Assembly (NCBI GenBank): GCA_030427865.1
Contig: JAUICK010000006.1
Coordinates: forward strand, 62,001-126,000
Direction of reading: 5' to 3'
DNA: 64,000 nucleotides
Source: Bacteroidia bacterium
Lineage (GTDB): Bacteria; Bacteroidota; Bacteroidia; Flavobacteriales; Flavobacteriaceae
In this document: positions 46,206-53,731 of the stretch, in pieces
How the letters are laid out: each line of letters opens with the position of its first letter
Position numbering within the stretch: position 1 is the first letter of the stretch
Position numbers and translations under genes: made by a program
The notes under the pieces: generated by a model
What the model was told of the DNA's origin: nothing
Seen by the model: only the letters and a program-made list of their open reading frames with translations
Databases searched by the model: none

Positions 46206-46904
46206 CTAATTCAGTTCTAAAGCAATTTCAATCATTTCTTTAAAAGTCTGCTCTCTTTCGTCTGCAGTAGTTCTTTCTTTAGTAACCAAACTATCAGAAA
46301 TTGTTAAGATTGATAAAGCATTTACATTGTGTTTTGCAGCGACAGTGTACAACCCTGAAGTTTCCATTTCTACACATAAAACTCCATAATCTGCCCATTT
46401 TTTATAGCTTTCAAATTCATCCGCATAAAATTCATCAGAACTTAAAATTCCGCCAGCTTTTACTGGAATCTTTTTTTCTTTGGCTACTTCTATTGCCTTT
46501 TGAAACAATTTAAAACTTGCTGTAGGTGCATAATCTGCGCCATTAAAACGAATAGTATTTAATCCTGAATTGGTAGATGCTGCCATTGCCAAAACAATAT
46601 CTCTAATTTTTACATCTTTTTGATACGAACCAGCAGAACCTACTCTAATTAGGTTTTTAACTCCATATTCTGTAATTAATTCTGTGCAATAAATTAGTGT
46701 GGATGGTATTCCCATTCCTGTGCCTTGTGCAGAAATTCTTTTCCCATTGTATGTCCCTGTAAAACCTAACATTCCTCTGACATCATTATATTGAATTACA
46801 TCTTTTAGAAAAGTATCTGCAATCCATTTTGCTCTCATAGGATCTCCAGGTAACAAAACTGTTTCTGCTATTTCTCCTTTTTTTGCTTCTATATGTACAC
46901 TCAT
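46206..46904 (-). CDS. deoD: Purine nucleoside phosphorylase DeoD-type
   Basis: Phosphorolyses purine nucleosides to base and (deoxy)ribose 1-phosphate for salvage. At 232 residues it is of normal length. Motifs are [20 protein letters not shown] and [10 protein letters not shown] at the start, [20 protein letters not shown], the phosphate loop [13 protein letters not shown], and [15 protein letters not shown], with [12 protein letters not shown] carrying the catalytic Asp. Its presence within the oxidase and haem cluster is unexpected. It overlaps the cupin gene by 4 bases. Confidence 0.96.
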   Translation of the reverse strand: MSVHIEAKKGEIAETVLLPGDPMRAKWIADTFLKDVIQYNDVRGMLGFTGTYNGKRISAQGTGMGIPSTLIYCTELITEYGVKNLIRVGSAGSYQKDVKIRDIVLAMAASTNSGLNTIRFNGADYAPTASFKLFQKAIEVAKEKKIPVKAGGILSSDEFYADEFESYKKWADYGVLCVEMETSGLYTVAAKHNVNALSILTISDSLVTKERTTADEREQTFKEMIEIALELN

Positions 46905-47239
46905 TCTATTACTTTTTTTACACGTTTTACACTGTCAGTTTTCGATAAAGTTAGCCTTACAATACTATCTTCTATTGCCAAAAGATTATGAATTTCTTGA
47001 GGTTTTAATGAAAGAATATCACCTTCGTTTAATTTTAGCACCTCATTATTAACTCCAAAATCTATAATTCCTTTAATCACATGAACTATAATAGCAAATG
47101 GTGCTTGATGATCTTCCATAACCTGACCTTTTTTAAATACAATTCTAATTTCTTTTGAAAAATGGGTATCTAACAATAATGACAAAGCAGGTTTATCTGG
47201 ATTGAATTTTATATTTTCTAAAAATGAGGCTACTTTCAT
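46901..47239 (-). CDS. Cupin domain protein
   Basis: A 112-residue single cupin barrel. The metal-binding motif is degenerate: [20 protein letters not shown] has two histidines, and [20 protein letters not shown] gives the second motif. No catalytic partner domain is present, so it may be a small binding or sensing protein. It lies between ccoI and deoD, with its stop overlapping the deoD start as ATGA, which implies coupled translation. Confidence 0.82.
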   Translation of the reverse strand: MKVASFLENIKFNPDKPALSLLLDTHFSKEIRIVFKKGQVMEDHQAPFAIIVHVIKGIIDFGVNNEVLKLNEGDILSLKPQEIHNLLAIEDSIVRLTLSKTDSVKRVKKVIE

Positions 47240-47244
47240 AATTC

Positions 47245-49620
47245 TTATTTTATTTTATTCCCTAATAAATTGGTAGAAATAGTGGTAAACACTACAATAC
47301 TTATTGAACTTAATGGCATTAAAATTGCTGCTATTACTGGCATTAATTGACCTGTTACCGCAAAATACAACCCCACAACATTGTAACACAAAGACAGTAT
47401 AAAACAATATTTTATAATCTGAATTGCCTTCTTTGAAGCTTTGATATACGTTTCTATTTTGTTGAATTTTGAAGCATCTAAAATTCCATCGCAAGCTGGT
47501 GAAAACACATTGATGTTTTCTGACAAAGCAATTCCCACATCACTTTGCGCCAATGCTCCTGCATCATTTAAACCATCACCAATCATTAAAACTTTCTTTT
47601 TATCTTCTTGAAGATTGGCAACTACATTTAACTTATCTTCAGGTTTTTGGTTGAATAATAACTGCGTTTTTTTGGGCAAATATTTTTCTAAATAAACTTT
47701 TTCTCCTTCATTATCACCAGAAACAACCGCTAAATCATACTCATTACTCAGTGAATTAAAAAGAGATTTTACTCCTTTTCTATAGGAATTCTTAAAAGTA
47801 AATTTACCTTTATAAACTTCATTAAAACTTACATAGACAGAAGTATCTAATGTAGATTTTTCATCATTATTTTTCACAAAAGAAGAAGAACCCAATTTTA
47901 AACTCACATCTTTATACATTACTTGAATTCCTTTTCCTACAATTTCCTTATAATTGGATATTGTTAAGGTTTCAACTTCATCAAAAGAGTGATATAAAGT
48001 TCTACTTAATGGATGATTAGAAGCTCTTAACGAACTTTTTAAAATACTTTTCTCATTCTTACTTAAAGAAATTCCATCATAAGAAATTGTATTTTCTTTA
48101 TGTGTAGTTAAGGTGCCTGTTTTGTCAAAAATAATAGTATCTATTGCCGCTAACTGTTCTACAACTGTTGCGTTTTTTAAGTAGAATTTTTGCTTTCCAA
48201 AAATTCGCAACATGTTACCTAAAGTAAAAGGAGCAGCTAATGCAATTGCACAAGGACAAGCAATAATTAAGACAGCTGTAAAAACATTTAATGCTTTTGA
48301 TGCATCAAAATACATCCAAAAAGCAGTTGATACAAAAGCAATTAACAAAACGATTATTGTAAAGTTTTTACTGATAGTATCAGTAATCGTTTTAAAACCA
48401 GATTTTTTATCTTTTTGAAAAACATCATTACTCCATAATTGTGTTAAGTAACTCTGAGAGACAGAGTTTAACACTTCCATTTCGATGACTCCAGACAATT
48501 GTTTTCCGCCTGCAAATAATTTGTCTCCAGATTTTTTTGCCACAGGTTCTGCTTCTCCAGTGACAAAACTGTAATCTATTGCTGCATTTCCGTTAATTAA
48601 AATTCCGTCTACAGGGATTAATTCTTGATTTCTAATCAGTAACCTGTCCCCTTTTTCTATATCATAAATTTGAACATTCTCTTCTTTATCTTTTGATGTA
48701 ATTCGAGTTACGGCAATTGGAAAATAGGATTTATAATCGCGTTCAAATGATAAAAAATTATAGGTTTTTTGCTGAAAAAACTTCCCTAATAATAAGAAGA
48801 AAACCAATCCTGTTAAACTATCGAAGAAACCTGTCCCTAAATCGAAAATAATTTCGAAAGTACTTCTGATAAACAACACTGAAATCCCCAATGCTATAGG
48901 CACATCAATATTTAAAATTTTAGATCGTAAACCTTTAAATGCGGATATAAAATAATCTTTACCCGCATAAAAAACAACGGGTAAGGAGAAGAAAAACATC
49001 AACCATCTAAAGACGTTTTTGTATTTCTCTATCCAAAAACCATCAACTTCAAAATACTCTGGAAAAGAGAGGAACATTACATTCCCAAAGGCAAATCCAG
49101 CAATACCTAACTTATAAATAAGGCTTCTATCAACTGCTTTTTTTCCTCCTTCATAATCCTCTAAACTAATATAAGGTTCGTAACCAATTGAACTTAATAG
49201 CAAAACTATTTCTTTTAGAGAAGTTTTATCTGAATTATAGGTGATTCTAACTTTTTTCTTTGGAAAATCTACTTGAGAAGAGGCTACTTTAGGGTTTAAT
49301 TTATGCAAATTTTCGAGCACCCAGATACAAGAACTACAATGAATATGTGGAATATACAACGTTGCAATTTGGGTATTGCTATCATTAAAATCTAATAACT
49401 TTTCCGCAATTTCTTTTTTATCCAAGAAATCGTATTTCCCTTGTACTTCAGTAGGAATAGCCCCAGGATTGTCTTGAAAATCGTAATAACAAGTTAAATC
49501 GTTTTCTGAAAAAATCTCATAAACAGTTTTACAACCATTACAACAGAAAAATTTCTCATCAAATTTTATTAAATTATCATCACAAGAATCGCCACAGTGA
49601 TAACATTGTGTAGAATTCAT
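47245..49620 (-). CDS. ccoI: Copper-type P1B ATPase CcoI/FixI
   Basis: A 791-residue heavy-metal translocating ATPase that supplies copper for the cbb3 oxidase. A cysteine-rich N-terminal module (CYHCGDSC, then FFCCNGCKTVYEIF) and an HMA domain with IPHIHCSSCIWVLENL precede eight helices. Ion-pathway motif is IIACPCAIALAAPFTLG, phosphorylation motif IIFDKTGTLTTHKE, and hinge MIGDGLNDAGALAQSDVGIA. The gene is divergent from the FNR-like gene and has a candidate FNR box in the space between. Confidence 0.94.
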   Translation of the reverse strand: MNSTQCYHCGDSCDDNLIKFDEKFFCCNGCKTVYEIFSENDLTCYYDFQDNPGAIPTEVQGKYDFLDKKEIAEKLLDFNDSNTQIATLYIPHIHCSSCIWVLENLHKLNPKVASSQVDFPKKKVRITYNSDKTSLKEIVLLLSSIGYEPYISLEDYEGGKKAVDRSLIYKLGIAGFAFGNVMFLSFPEYFEVDGFWIEKYKNVFRWLMFFFSLPVVFYAGKDYFISAFKGLRSKILNIDVPIALGISVLFIRSTFEIIFDLGTGFFDSLTGLVFFLLLGKFFQQKTYNFLSFERDYKSYFPIAVTRITSKDKEENVQIYDIEKGDRLLIRNQELIPVDGILINGNAAIDYSFVTGEAEPVAKKSGDKLFAGGKQLSGVIEMEVLNSVSQSYLTQLWSNDVFQKDKKSGFKTITDTISKNFTIIVLLIAFVSTAFWMYFDASKALNVFTAVLIIACPCAIALAAPFTLGNMLRIFGKQKFYLKNATVVEQLAAIDTIIFDKTGTLTTHKENTISYDGISLSKNEKSILKSSLRASNHPLSRTLYHSFDEVETLTISNYKEIVGKGIQVMYKDVSLKLGSSSFVKNNDEKSTLDTSVYVSFNEVYKGKFTFKNSYRKGVKSLFNSLSNEYDLAVVSGDNEGEKVYLEKYLPKKTQLLFNQKPEDKLNVVANLQEDKKKVLMIGDGLNDAGALAQSDVGIALSENINVFSPACDGILDASKFNKIETYIKASKKAIQIIKYCFILSLCYNVVGLYFAVTGQLMPVIAAILMPLSSISIVVFTTISTNLLGNKIK

Positions 49621-49671
49621 ATTTACTCTTTTGCCTTTTGCAAATTTCTAATAAGATTCTATTTTAGAATA

Positions 49672-49683
49672 TGATATTTATCA
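49672..49683. promoter_or_regulatory. FNR-type box in the ccoI-fnr intergenic region
   Basis: TGATATTTATCA is a perfect TGAT-N4-ATCA palindrome. It lies 52 bases from the ccoI start and 39 bases from the fnr ATG, so it could serve ccoI activation (near -41 of a weak -7 box at about 49641-49650) and fnr autoregulation. Confidence 0.6.
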
Positions 49684-49692
49684 CATTTTTAA

Positions 49693-49700
49693 TATATTTG
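49693..49700 (+). promoter_or_regulatory. -7 box of the fnr-like gene
   Basis: TATATTTG matches TAnnTTTG, 22 bases before the chosen ATG at 49722. Confidence 0.5.
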
Positions 49701-49721
49701 GTCTACATAATATCGGGCAAC

Positions 49722-50408
49722 ATGAGCAAATGTGAACAATGTATAATTCGTCAGTTTAACTCTCTAAAACACTTAAGCAGAGAAGAGTTGGTTAAAATGT
49801 CTAATTGCAAAACATCTAAAATTATAAAAAAAGGAGAAGCTATTTTTGATGAAGGAGAACGTTTAAAGGGTATTTTCTGTATTAAAGATGGCGTTTGTAA
49901 GGTCTCTAAAATGAGTGAAAATGGCAGAAATCAAATAATTAGTCTTGTTACAAAAGGAGATTTATTAGGAGAAAGGAGTTTAATTTCTGATGAAGCTTCT
50001 AACTTAAAAGCAATTGCTTTAAACGATATGGAAGTTTGTTTTATTCCAAAAGAAGAAATCATGAAAGATTTGGAGAAAAACCCTAGTTTTTCAATGAGCG
50101 TTTTAAAAGATATGGCTCAAACATTAAAACAAGCTGATAATGTAATTGTTGATATGGCACAAAAAACGGTAAAACAACGTTTGGCTGAAACATTACTAAA
50201 TCTTCAAGCTAAATTTGGAACAAATGAAGATAATGCTATTGATGTACATCTTTCTCGTGAAGACATTGCAAACATTATTGGTACTGCTACAGAGTCTGCA
50301 ATTCGTTTACTTTCAGATTTAAAAAAGAAAAAAATTATTGCCTTTAAAGGCAAGGACATCTCTATTCTTGATAGAAATGAATTGGAAACAATAGCGCAAG
50401 GTTTTTAA
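49722..50408 (+). CDS. fnr: FNR/CRP-type transcriptional regulator
   Basis: A 228-residue regulator starting at the ATG at 49722 (MSKCEQCIIRQFNSLKHLS); the longer upstream frame is not conserved and contains the promoter. The N-terminal CxxC (Cys4, Cys7), a later Cys29, and further cysteines in GIFCIKDGVCKV could hold an Fe-S cluster, though the spacing differs from E. coli FNR. The cyclic-nucleotide-type barrel and the HTH motif HLSREDIANIIGTATESAIR are clear. It faces the ccoI gene across a perfect FNR-type box and ends at a strong terminator. Confidence 0.9.
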   Translation: MSKCEQCIIRQFNSLKHLSREELVKMSNCKTSKIIKKGEAIFDEGERLKGIFCIKDGVCKVSKMSENGRNQIISLVTKGDLLGERSLISDEASNLKAIALNDMEVCFIPKEEIMKDLEKNPSFSMSVLKDMAQTLKQADNVIVDMAQKTVKQRLAETLLNLQAKFGTNEDNAIDVHLSREDIANIIGTATESAIRLLSDLKKKKIIAFKGKDISILDRNELETIAQGF

Positions 50409-50434
50409 TTTTTTTTATTATTTGTTTATAAACT

Positions 50435-50466
50435 AAAAAAGGTTCATCTTTCGATGAACCTTTTTT
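50435..50466 (+). terminator. Terminator of the fnr-like gene
   Basis: A perfect 14-base stem (50435-50448 with 50453-50466, loop TTTC) with a T run. Confidence 0.85.
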
Positions 50467-50500
50467 CGGTCTGGACGGGACTATCCGTCTAACCAAAAAC
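50467..50500 (-). other. tRNA 3'-end-like remnant, possible attachment site
   Basis: On the minus strand GTCCCGTCCAGACCG (50467-50481) matches the T-stem and acceptor end of a tRNA such as tRNA-Asp, and the nearby TTGGTTAGA (upstream on that strand) resembles a tRNA D loop, with the anticodon arm missing between. The rest of this 308-base spacer (50409-50716) holds two terminators and AT-rich sequence with no gene. Its place at the border between core genes and the all-minus-strand island fits a duplicated tRNA end left by integration, but the intact tRNA would lie outside the window. Confidence 0.35.
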
Positions 50501-50657
50501 CCTTTATTTATAGTGCATTCAGGCTGTTTAAAAAAAACTCCACCTAATAACACACCTGTTAAATAGTATTTACGTAAAATTATAAATGAACGAATTGCAT
50601 TTGTTTGCTTCACTAAAATACAAAATATTACGCAATAAATCTAATAAAACAAGCATT

Positions 50658-50689
50658 AAAAAAACCGCTTCTGAGCAACTAGAAGCGGT
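50658..50689 (-). terminator. Terminator of the DUF6266 gene
   Basis: A 9-base perfect stem (50664-50672 with 50681-50689) with seven A on the left, giving a T run on the minus strand. Confidence 0.8.
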
Positions 50690-50716
50690 CTATAAATGTA
50701 TTTAAACTTAAAGATT

Positions 50717-51358
50717 TTAAGAAGCCGTACCAGAGCCTAAATACACACTATTTGATACTACATTACCATCAGCAGAAACGAATGCCATAAAAAGCTCTAC
50801 TGCATCTCCTGCATAGGTGCTTGGTATATTTACAACTTGAGAACCTGCTGTTCTTACTGCGCCATCTAAAATAGAAATAGATTCCTTTTTGCTTGGATTG
50901 TAAACTAATACCATTGCTTTATCTGTAGCATTTGCATTTCCTTCTGCTGAATTATCGTCCCAACTAAAAGAAACTTGTCCAGCTGTTGCTAGATCTGTTG
51001 AGCCATTTAAAACTCCAGATAAATTACCTCTACTTAATAAAGCTAATGAATAATCGATTGTGAAATTAGGCGCAATACCATCTACTGCATTATTTAACAC
51101 ATAAGACATTGCTGCGTTAAACTCAGTTTTCTTAGTGGCAAACGACTTGTAACCAATCTTAACAAAGTCTTTATTCGCTTGTAAATACTCTAGTGTAATC
51201 GTAAATTTATTACGTTGATTAACTTGTCCCTCTGTACGAGGATTCGCTACGCTAGATGGTTTAATTCTGATGTAGTCGATACCTTTCCAGCTTCCGCCTA
51301 CAATGTTTCCTACCTTTCCAGATAAGCCCCCTAAAATTCCTTGAGATATTTTTCCCAT
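50717..51358 (-). CDS. DUF6266 family protein
   Basis: A 213-residue protein of DUF6266, typical of Bacteroidetes islands. The N-terminal signature MGKISQGILGGLSGKVGNIV is followed by SWKGIDYIRIKPSSVANPRT. The C-terminal half looks like an immunoglobulin-type beta domain (GQVSFSWDDNSAEGNANATD, then AVELFMAFVSADGNVVSNS). There is no signal peptide. The function is unknown; family members often occur in many copies per genome. It has its own terminator. Confidence 0.88.
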   Translation of the reverse strand: MGKISQGILGGLSGKVGNIVGGSWKGIDYIRIKPSSVANPRTEGQVNQRNKFTITLEYLQANKDFVKIGYKSFATKKTEFNAAMSYVLNNAVDGIAPNFTIDYSLALLSRGNLSGVLNGSTDLATAGQVSFSWDDNSAEGNANATDKAMVLVYNPSKKESISILDGAVRTAGSQVVNIPSTYAGDAVELFMAFVSADGNVVSNSVYLGSGTAS

Positions 51359-51494
51359 TTTTATTTAAAATTTAAATTGTTACTTGTTCGAATTTGGTAC
51401 GGACTTAACTTTACTTTAAACCTTATTTTCACTACTAATATAACTAATATTAAAGCATTTTGTTACGGTTTTAGGGTATTCTGATGCCTTTGCT

Positions 51495-51932
51495 TTAAGC
51501 TTCTTTACTTTGCATTACTTTGAAACAATTACGAATATATGCAACCTTTAAAACCGCCATTTTATCAATGATTTTTTGTAACTCTATTTCTTTTTTATTG
51601 ATAAGCTCTACCGCTTTAATATGCTTTTGCATCTGATTGGTGATATTATTTGATTTTAAACCATTTTTAAGCGTATTTCTGCAATCATTTATAGAAATGA
51701 AAGGAATTACACTCCCTTTTAAATAATACGCATAAAAACCACCTATTTGCAACATTAAAGACAGGTAAAAAAGTGTGTTTTTATCACAATCATTTTGAGT
51801 GATAACCACAAAACAGTTTGCACAAGGATTTGATAAAGGCTTACCGCTGTTAAGCCCTTTGTTTAAAATAAAAAAATGAGGTTGCGCATAGGATTTACCT
51901 ACTTGGTGTGTTTTTAGTTCAAAAGTTGACAT
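51495..51932 (-). CDS. DUF6943 family protein
   Basis: A 145-residue protein of a family found in Bacteroidetes mobile islands. The matching features are FELKTHQVGKSYAQPHFFIL, NKGLNSGKPLSNPCANCFVV (with a CxxC) and GSVIPFISINDCRNTLKNGL. A helical C-terminus follows. The function is unknown. It lies 136 bases upstream of the DUF6266 gene, on the same strand. Confidence 0.75.
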   Translation of the reverse strand: MSTFELKTHQVGKSYAQPHFFILNKGLNSGKPLSNPCANCFVVITQNDCDKNTLFYLSLMLQIGGFYAYYLKGSVIPFISINDCRNTLKNGLKSNNITNQMQKHIKAVELINKKEIELQKIIDKMAVLKVAYIRNCFKVMQSKEA

Positions 51933-52034
51933 AGCTATCCAATTTAAAATTGCTTCGCTACGCTTCGCACCATTATTTTTTTTGAAAAGAAAAAAAGATA
52001 GCTACTATTGTTGTGGCGTGGATAAGGCTGTCAA

Positions 52035-52116
52035 GGTTTTTGGATAAAAGTTTTTTTAGCAAAAATGTACTAATTAAGCCCAAAGGCTATTGAAAAAAAA
52101 GTTTTATTCAAAACCC
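52035..52116. repeat. Large imperfect inverted repeat in an island spacer
   Basis: Arms of about 23 bases (52035-52057 with 52093-52116), built around GGATAAAAG and its partner, flank a loop of about 35 bases. Partner sequences AAGCCCAAAGG (52076-52086) and CCTTTAGGGCTT (52115-52126), and AAAGGCTAT (52082-52090) and ATAGCCTTT (52134-52142), interleave with the arms, so several folds compete. No gene is seen here. Similar palindromes in mobile elements act as transfer origins or terminators; I cannot tell which. Confidence 0.5.
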
Positions 52117-52185
52117 TTTAGGGCTTGACCTTTATAGCCTTTAGCGTGGGCTGTAGAAGCCACATATATTTGCTGCCTTTTTTTA

Positions 52186-52464
52186 TTATTTTTTATCTAG
52201 AATATCTAAAATATCTTGTTTTTTGTAAAACACTCTATTGCCAATACGACGAGATTTTAAAATATTGGTTTTAGACCAAATATTTAATGTTACTAAACTA
52301 ACTTTTAAATATTCTGAAGCTTGAAGTCTAGTTAGTAATTCATCATTTTTTTTAGTAGATATTTTTTTTAGATAATCTTCTATTTTTAAGACTAATTTAT
52401 CTGTAATTATATCTGACAATTCATCGATTGAGATTTCTGTAATTTGGATGGTTTTAGTTTTCAT
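52186..52464 (-). CDS. Helix-turn-helix protein (excisionase-type)
   Basis: A 92-residue DNA-binding protein. The C-terminal HTH_17 domain reads LLTRLQASEYLKVSLVTLNI, then the wing RRIGNRVFYKKQDILDIL, the MerR-like fold of excisionases and small regulators carried on Bacteroidetes integrative elements. The first 40 residues are helical. A second protein of this type is encoded at 63.0 kb, so the island has at least two. Confidence 0.82.
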   Translation of the reverse strand: MKTKTIQITEISIDELSDIITDKLVLKIEDYLKKISTKKNDELLTRLQASEYLKVSLVTLNIWSKTNILKSRRIGNRVFYKKQDILDILDKK

Positions 52465-52509
52465 AATTAAAATATAAATGTTTTTATAAATTTATTATCT
52501 TTATGCTTT

Positions 52510-52578
52510 GTGAGGTAACTCACATTCTTTTTCATAGCAATTTTTACCCATGTCTTTTCTGATGTGGGTTTTTCTTTT
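52510..52578 (+). ncRNA. Possible short leader or small RNA with terminator
   Basis: A hairpin GTGAG-GTAA-CTCAC with a GNRA-type loop (52510-52523) is followed by a 9-pair stem with two wobble pairs (52546-52554 with 52561-52569) and a T run, the form of a short terminated transcript. A -7-like TATCTTTA lies about 10 bases upstream. It ends just before a 28-codon reading frame. Expression is not proven. Confidence 0.35.
52546..52578 (+). terminator. Terminator-type hairpin in the island spacer
   Basis: ACCCATGTC pairs with GATGTGGGT (two G-T pairs), followed by TTTTTCTTT. The wobble pairs hold only for transcription of the plus strand. Confidence 0.55.
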
Positions 52579-52580
52579 AA

Positions 52581-52667
52581 ATGAAATTTAAAACTATTAA
52601 CGTACCTAGTGCGTGGGCAGAAGTGGCAGGTAAAAGCGTGGGGAAAGCGGCTATTTTACATAATTAG
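52581..52667 (+). CDS. Possible 28-residue peptide or gene remnant
   Basis: ATG at 52581 opens a 28-codon frame (MKFKTINVPSAWAEVAGKSV, then GKAAILHN) that ends in TAG, 3 bases after the terminator tract. After the stop the same frame still reads VIDPVVYERGL before the next stop. It could be a short peptide, the start of a decayed gene, or chance coding of a structured element; the region is G+C-rich compared with its surroundings (25 of 40 bases in 52611-52650). I do not recognise a family. Confidence 0.25.
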   Translation: MKFKTINVPSAWAEVAGKSVGKAAILHN

Positions 52668-52910
52668 GTTATAGACCCTGTAGTTTACGAAAGAGGGCTA
52701 TAACATCTGGTTATGTAAATATAGCTTTGGAAAAGTTTAGGGTTTTATGAAAACAATTAAAACGACTAGCTTTTTGTAGTTGTGTTTGAGTTTACGAAAA
52801 TACAAGCTACAATATGCTAGAACCTATGAGATAAAAAAACGCTAAACTTAGGTGTTGGAAAGCGGAACAACACAAAAAATAGAGGGTTTTGAGGTACGAG
52901 AATACTAGGT
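52601..52910. other. Highly structured non-coding block with closing stem and three hairpins
   Basis: CGTACCT (52601-52607) can pair with AGGTACG (52892-52898), or ACCTAGT (52604-52610) with ACTAGGT (52904-52910), closing about 300 bases. Inside are hairpin 1 (52650-52725, nested stems of 14, 7 and 4 pairs), a stem AAGTTTAG/CTAAACTT (52733-52740 with 52842-52849) that encloses hairpin 2 (52766-52820), and hairpin 3 (GTGTTG/CAACAC, 52852-52873). Hairpins 1 and 2 both expose AGTTTACGA in the apical loop. GGAAAGCGG occurs twice (52642, 52857). This fills the 461-base spacer 52465-52925, where no long gene exists. Confidence 0.5.
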
Positions 52911-52925
52911 TTTGGGTTGTGGGGA

Positions 52926-53546
52926 CTATAAAGGGTAAGAATCATCCATAACTCTCGGAATAAAATAACCCTTTATACAATTGGGGTTACGTAGAGCAAT
53001 CTGTATATGGTTTTTCTCTTTGAAACCTGCATTAGGATATAATTCTTCACCTTCAAAAAATACGCCTCTCACAGAATCAAAAGGTCTTTTATTTTTATCT
53101 TTATTAAATTGATGTATAGATTCAATTACAGCACAATCTAAATATCTTTTTAATAAATCACCATTTTCTTTTAATGGAATATTTTTAGGGATTTTAATGT
53201 TAAAAACTTCATTAGACTTTTTTAAAGTTTCATAACCTACACTTAGCAAAGCTAAATTTTCAGAATCTAATAAATCAAGACAAAAACCTAAATCGATTAC
53301 TGCGCCTAACACAGCTGGCTCTTTTATCTTTTGTTTTTTATTATGTGGAGGATTTTTACTTAAAAAAGTTGCAAATTCTAATGCTCTTTGATAATTATTT
53401 TCCCAAAAATATATCCCACTACCAAGCCAATCATAAGAGTTATCGCTTTGCTCAAGAATTTCACCTTCAACCGAAACAATCTTATCCCTTAATTCTTTAT
53501 CACAACCGTGAAAACCTAAAACTAGACCGCTTCTCTTGGAGTACAT
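52926..53546 (-). CDS. ADP-ribosyltransferase-like protein, probable toxin
   Basis: A 206-residue cytoplasmic protein. The N-terminal half has an ART-like arrangement: GFHGCDKELRDKI (His13), then DWLGSGIYFWENNYQRALEF (residues 39-58), resembling the H-Y-E class of DUF3990-type ADP-ribosyltransferases. The last third (GVFFEGEELYPNAGFKEKNH, then IQIALRNPNCIKGYF) could supply the acidic catalytic position. I have seen this architecture only in uncharacterised proteins. A gene for a 56-residue protein ends 14 bases upstream, the layout of a toxin-antitoxin pair. Toxicity is an inference. Confidence 0.6.
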   Translation of the reverse strand: MYSKRSGLVLGFHGCDKELRDKIVSVEGEILEQSDNSYDWLGSGIYFWENNYQRALEFATFLSKNPPHNKKQKIKEPAVLGAVIDLGFCLDLLDSENLALLSVGYETLKKSNEVFNIKIPKNIPLKENGDLLKRYLDCAVIESIHQFNKDKNKRPFDSVRGVFFEGEELYPNAGFKEKNHIQIALRNPNCIKGYFIPRVMDDSYPL

Positions 53547-53560
53547 AAAGACTTTAAAAA

Positions 53561-53731
53561 TTACTTTTTATAGCCTAGTTTAATTGGAGTGTGGTAATAA
53601 ACTTTGCGTAAATTACCGTTAGGAGTATTTATACCAGCTTTAATATAAAATTCTGTAGCAGTTTCTTTTGAAGAATTAATCTCTGTTGTATATTCTTTGA
53701 ATTCCTCTAGGTATTTAGCAGTATTACTCAT
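53561..53731 (-). CDS. Small partner of the ADP-ribosyltransferase-like gene, possible antitoxin
   Basis: A 56-residue protein read from the ATG at 53729-53731 to the TAA at 53561-53563. The N-terminal half is a charged helix (MSNTAKYLEEFKEYTTEINS); the C-terminal half is strand-like and basic (GINTPNGNLRKVYYHTPIKL, then GYKK). No DNA-binding motif is visible. It starts downstream of a spacer that is almost entirely A and T and ends 14 bases before the ART-like gene. Size and position suggest an antitoxin or a small regulatory partner. Confidence 0.55.
   Translation of the reverse strand: MSNTAKYLEEFKEYTTEINSSKETATEFYIKAGINTPNGNLRKVYYHTPIKLGYKK

Noticed and set aside
49671-49721. Longer N-terminus of the FNR-like protein
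   Set aside because: The extra 17 codons are hydrophobic, overlap the FNR box and -7 box, and precede the MSKCEQC start typical of such regulators.
50409-50716. Intact tRNA gene after the fnr terminator
   Set aside because: Only the acceptor/T-arm end and a D-loop-like word can be found; the anticodon arm is missing, so no functional tRNA is called.
52601-52910. Retron, CRISPR-like or RNase P/tmRNA interpretation of the structured block
   Set aside because: There is no reverse transcriptase or Cas gene nearby, no regular repeat-spacer pattern, and none of the conserved RNase P or tmRNA motifs.
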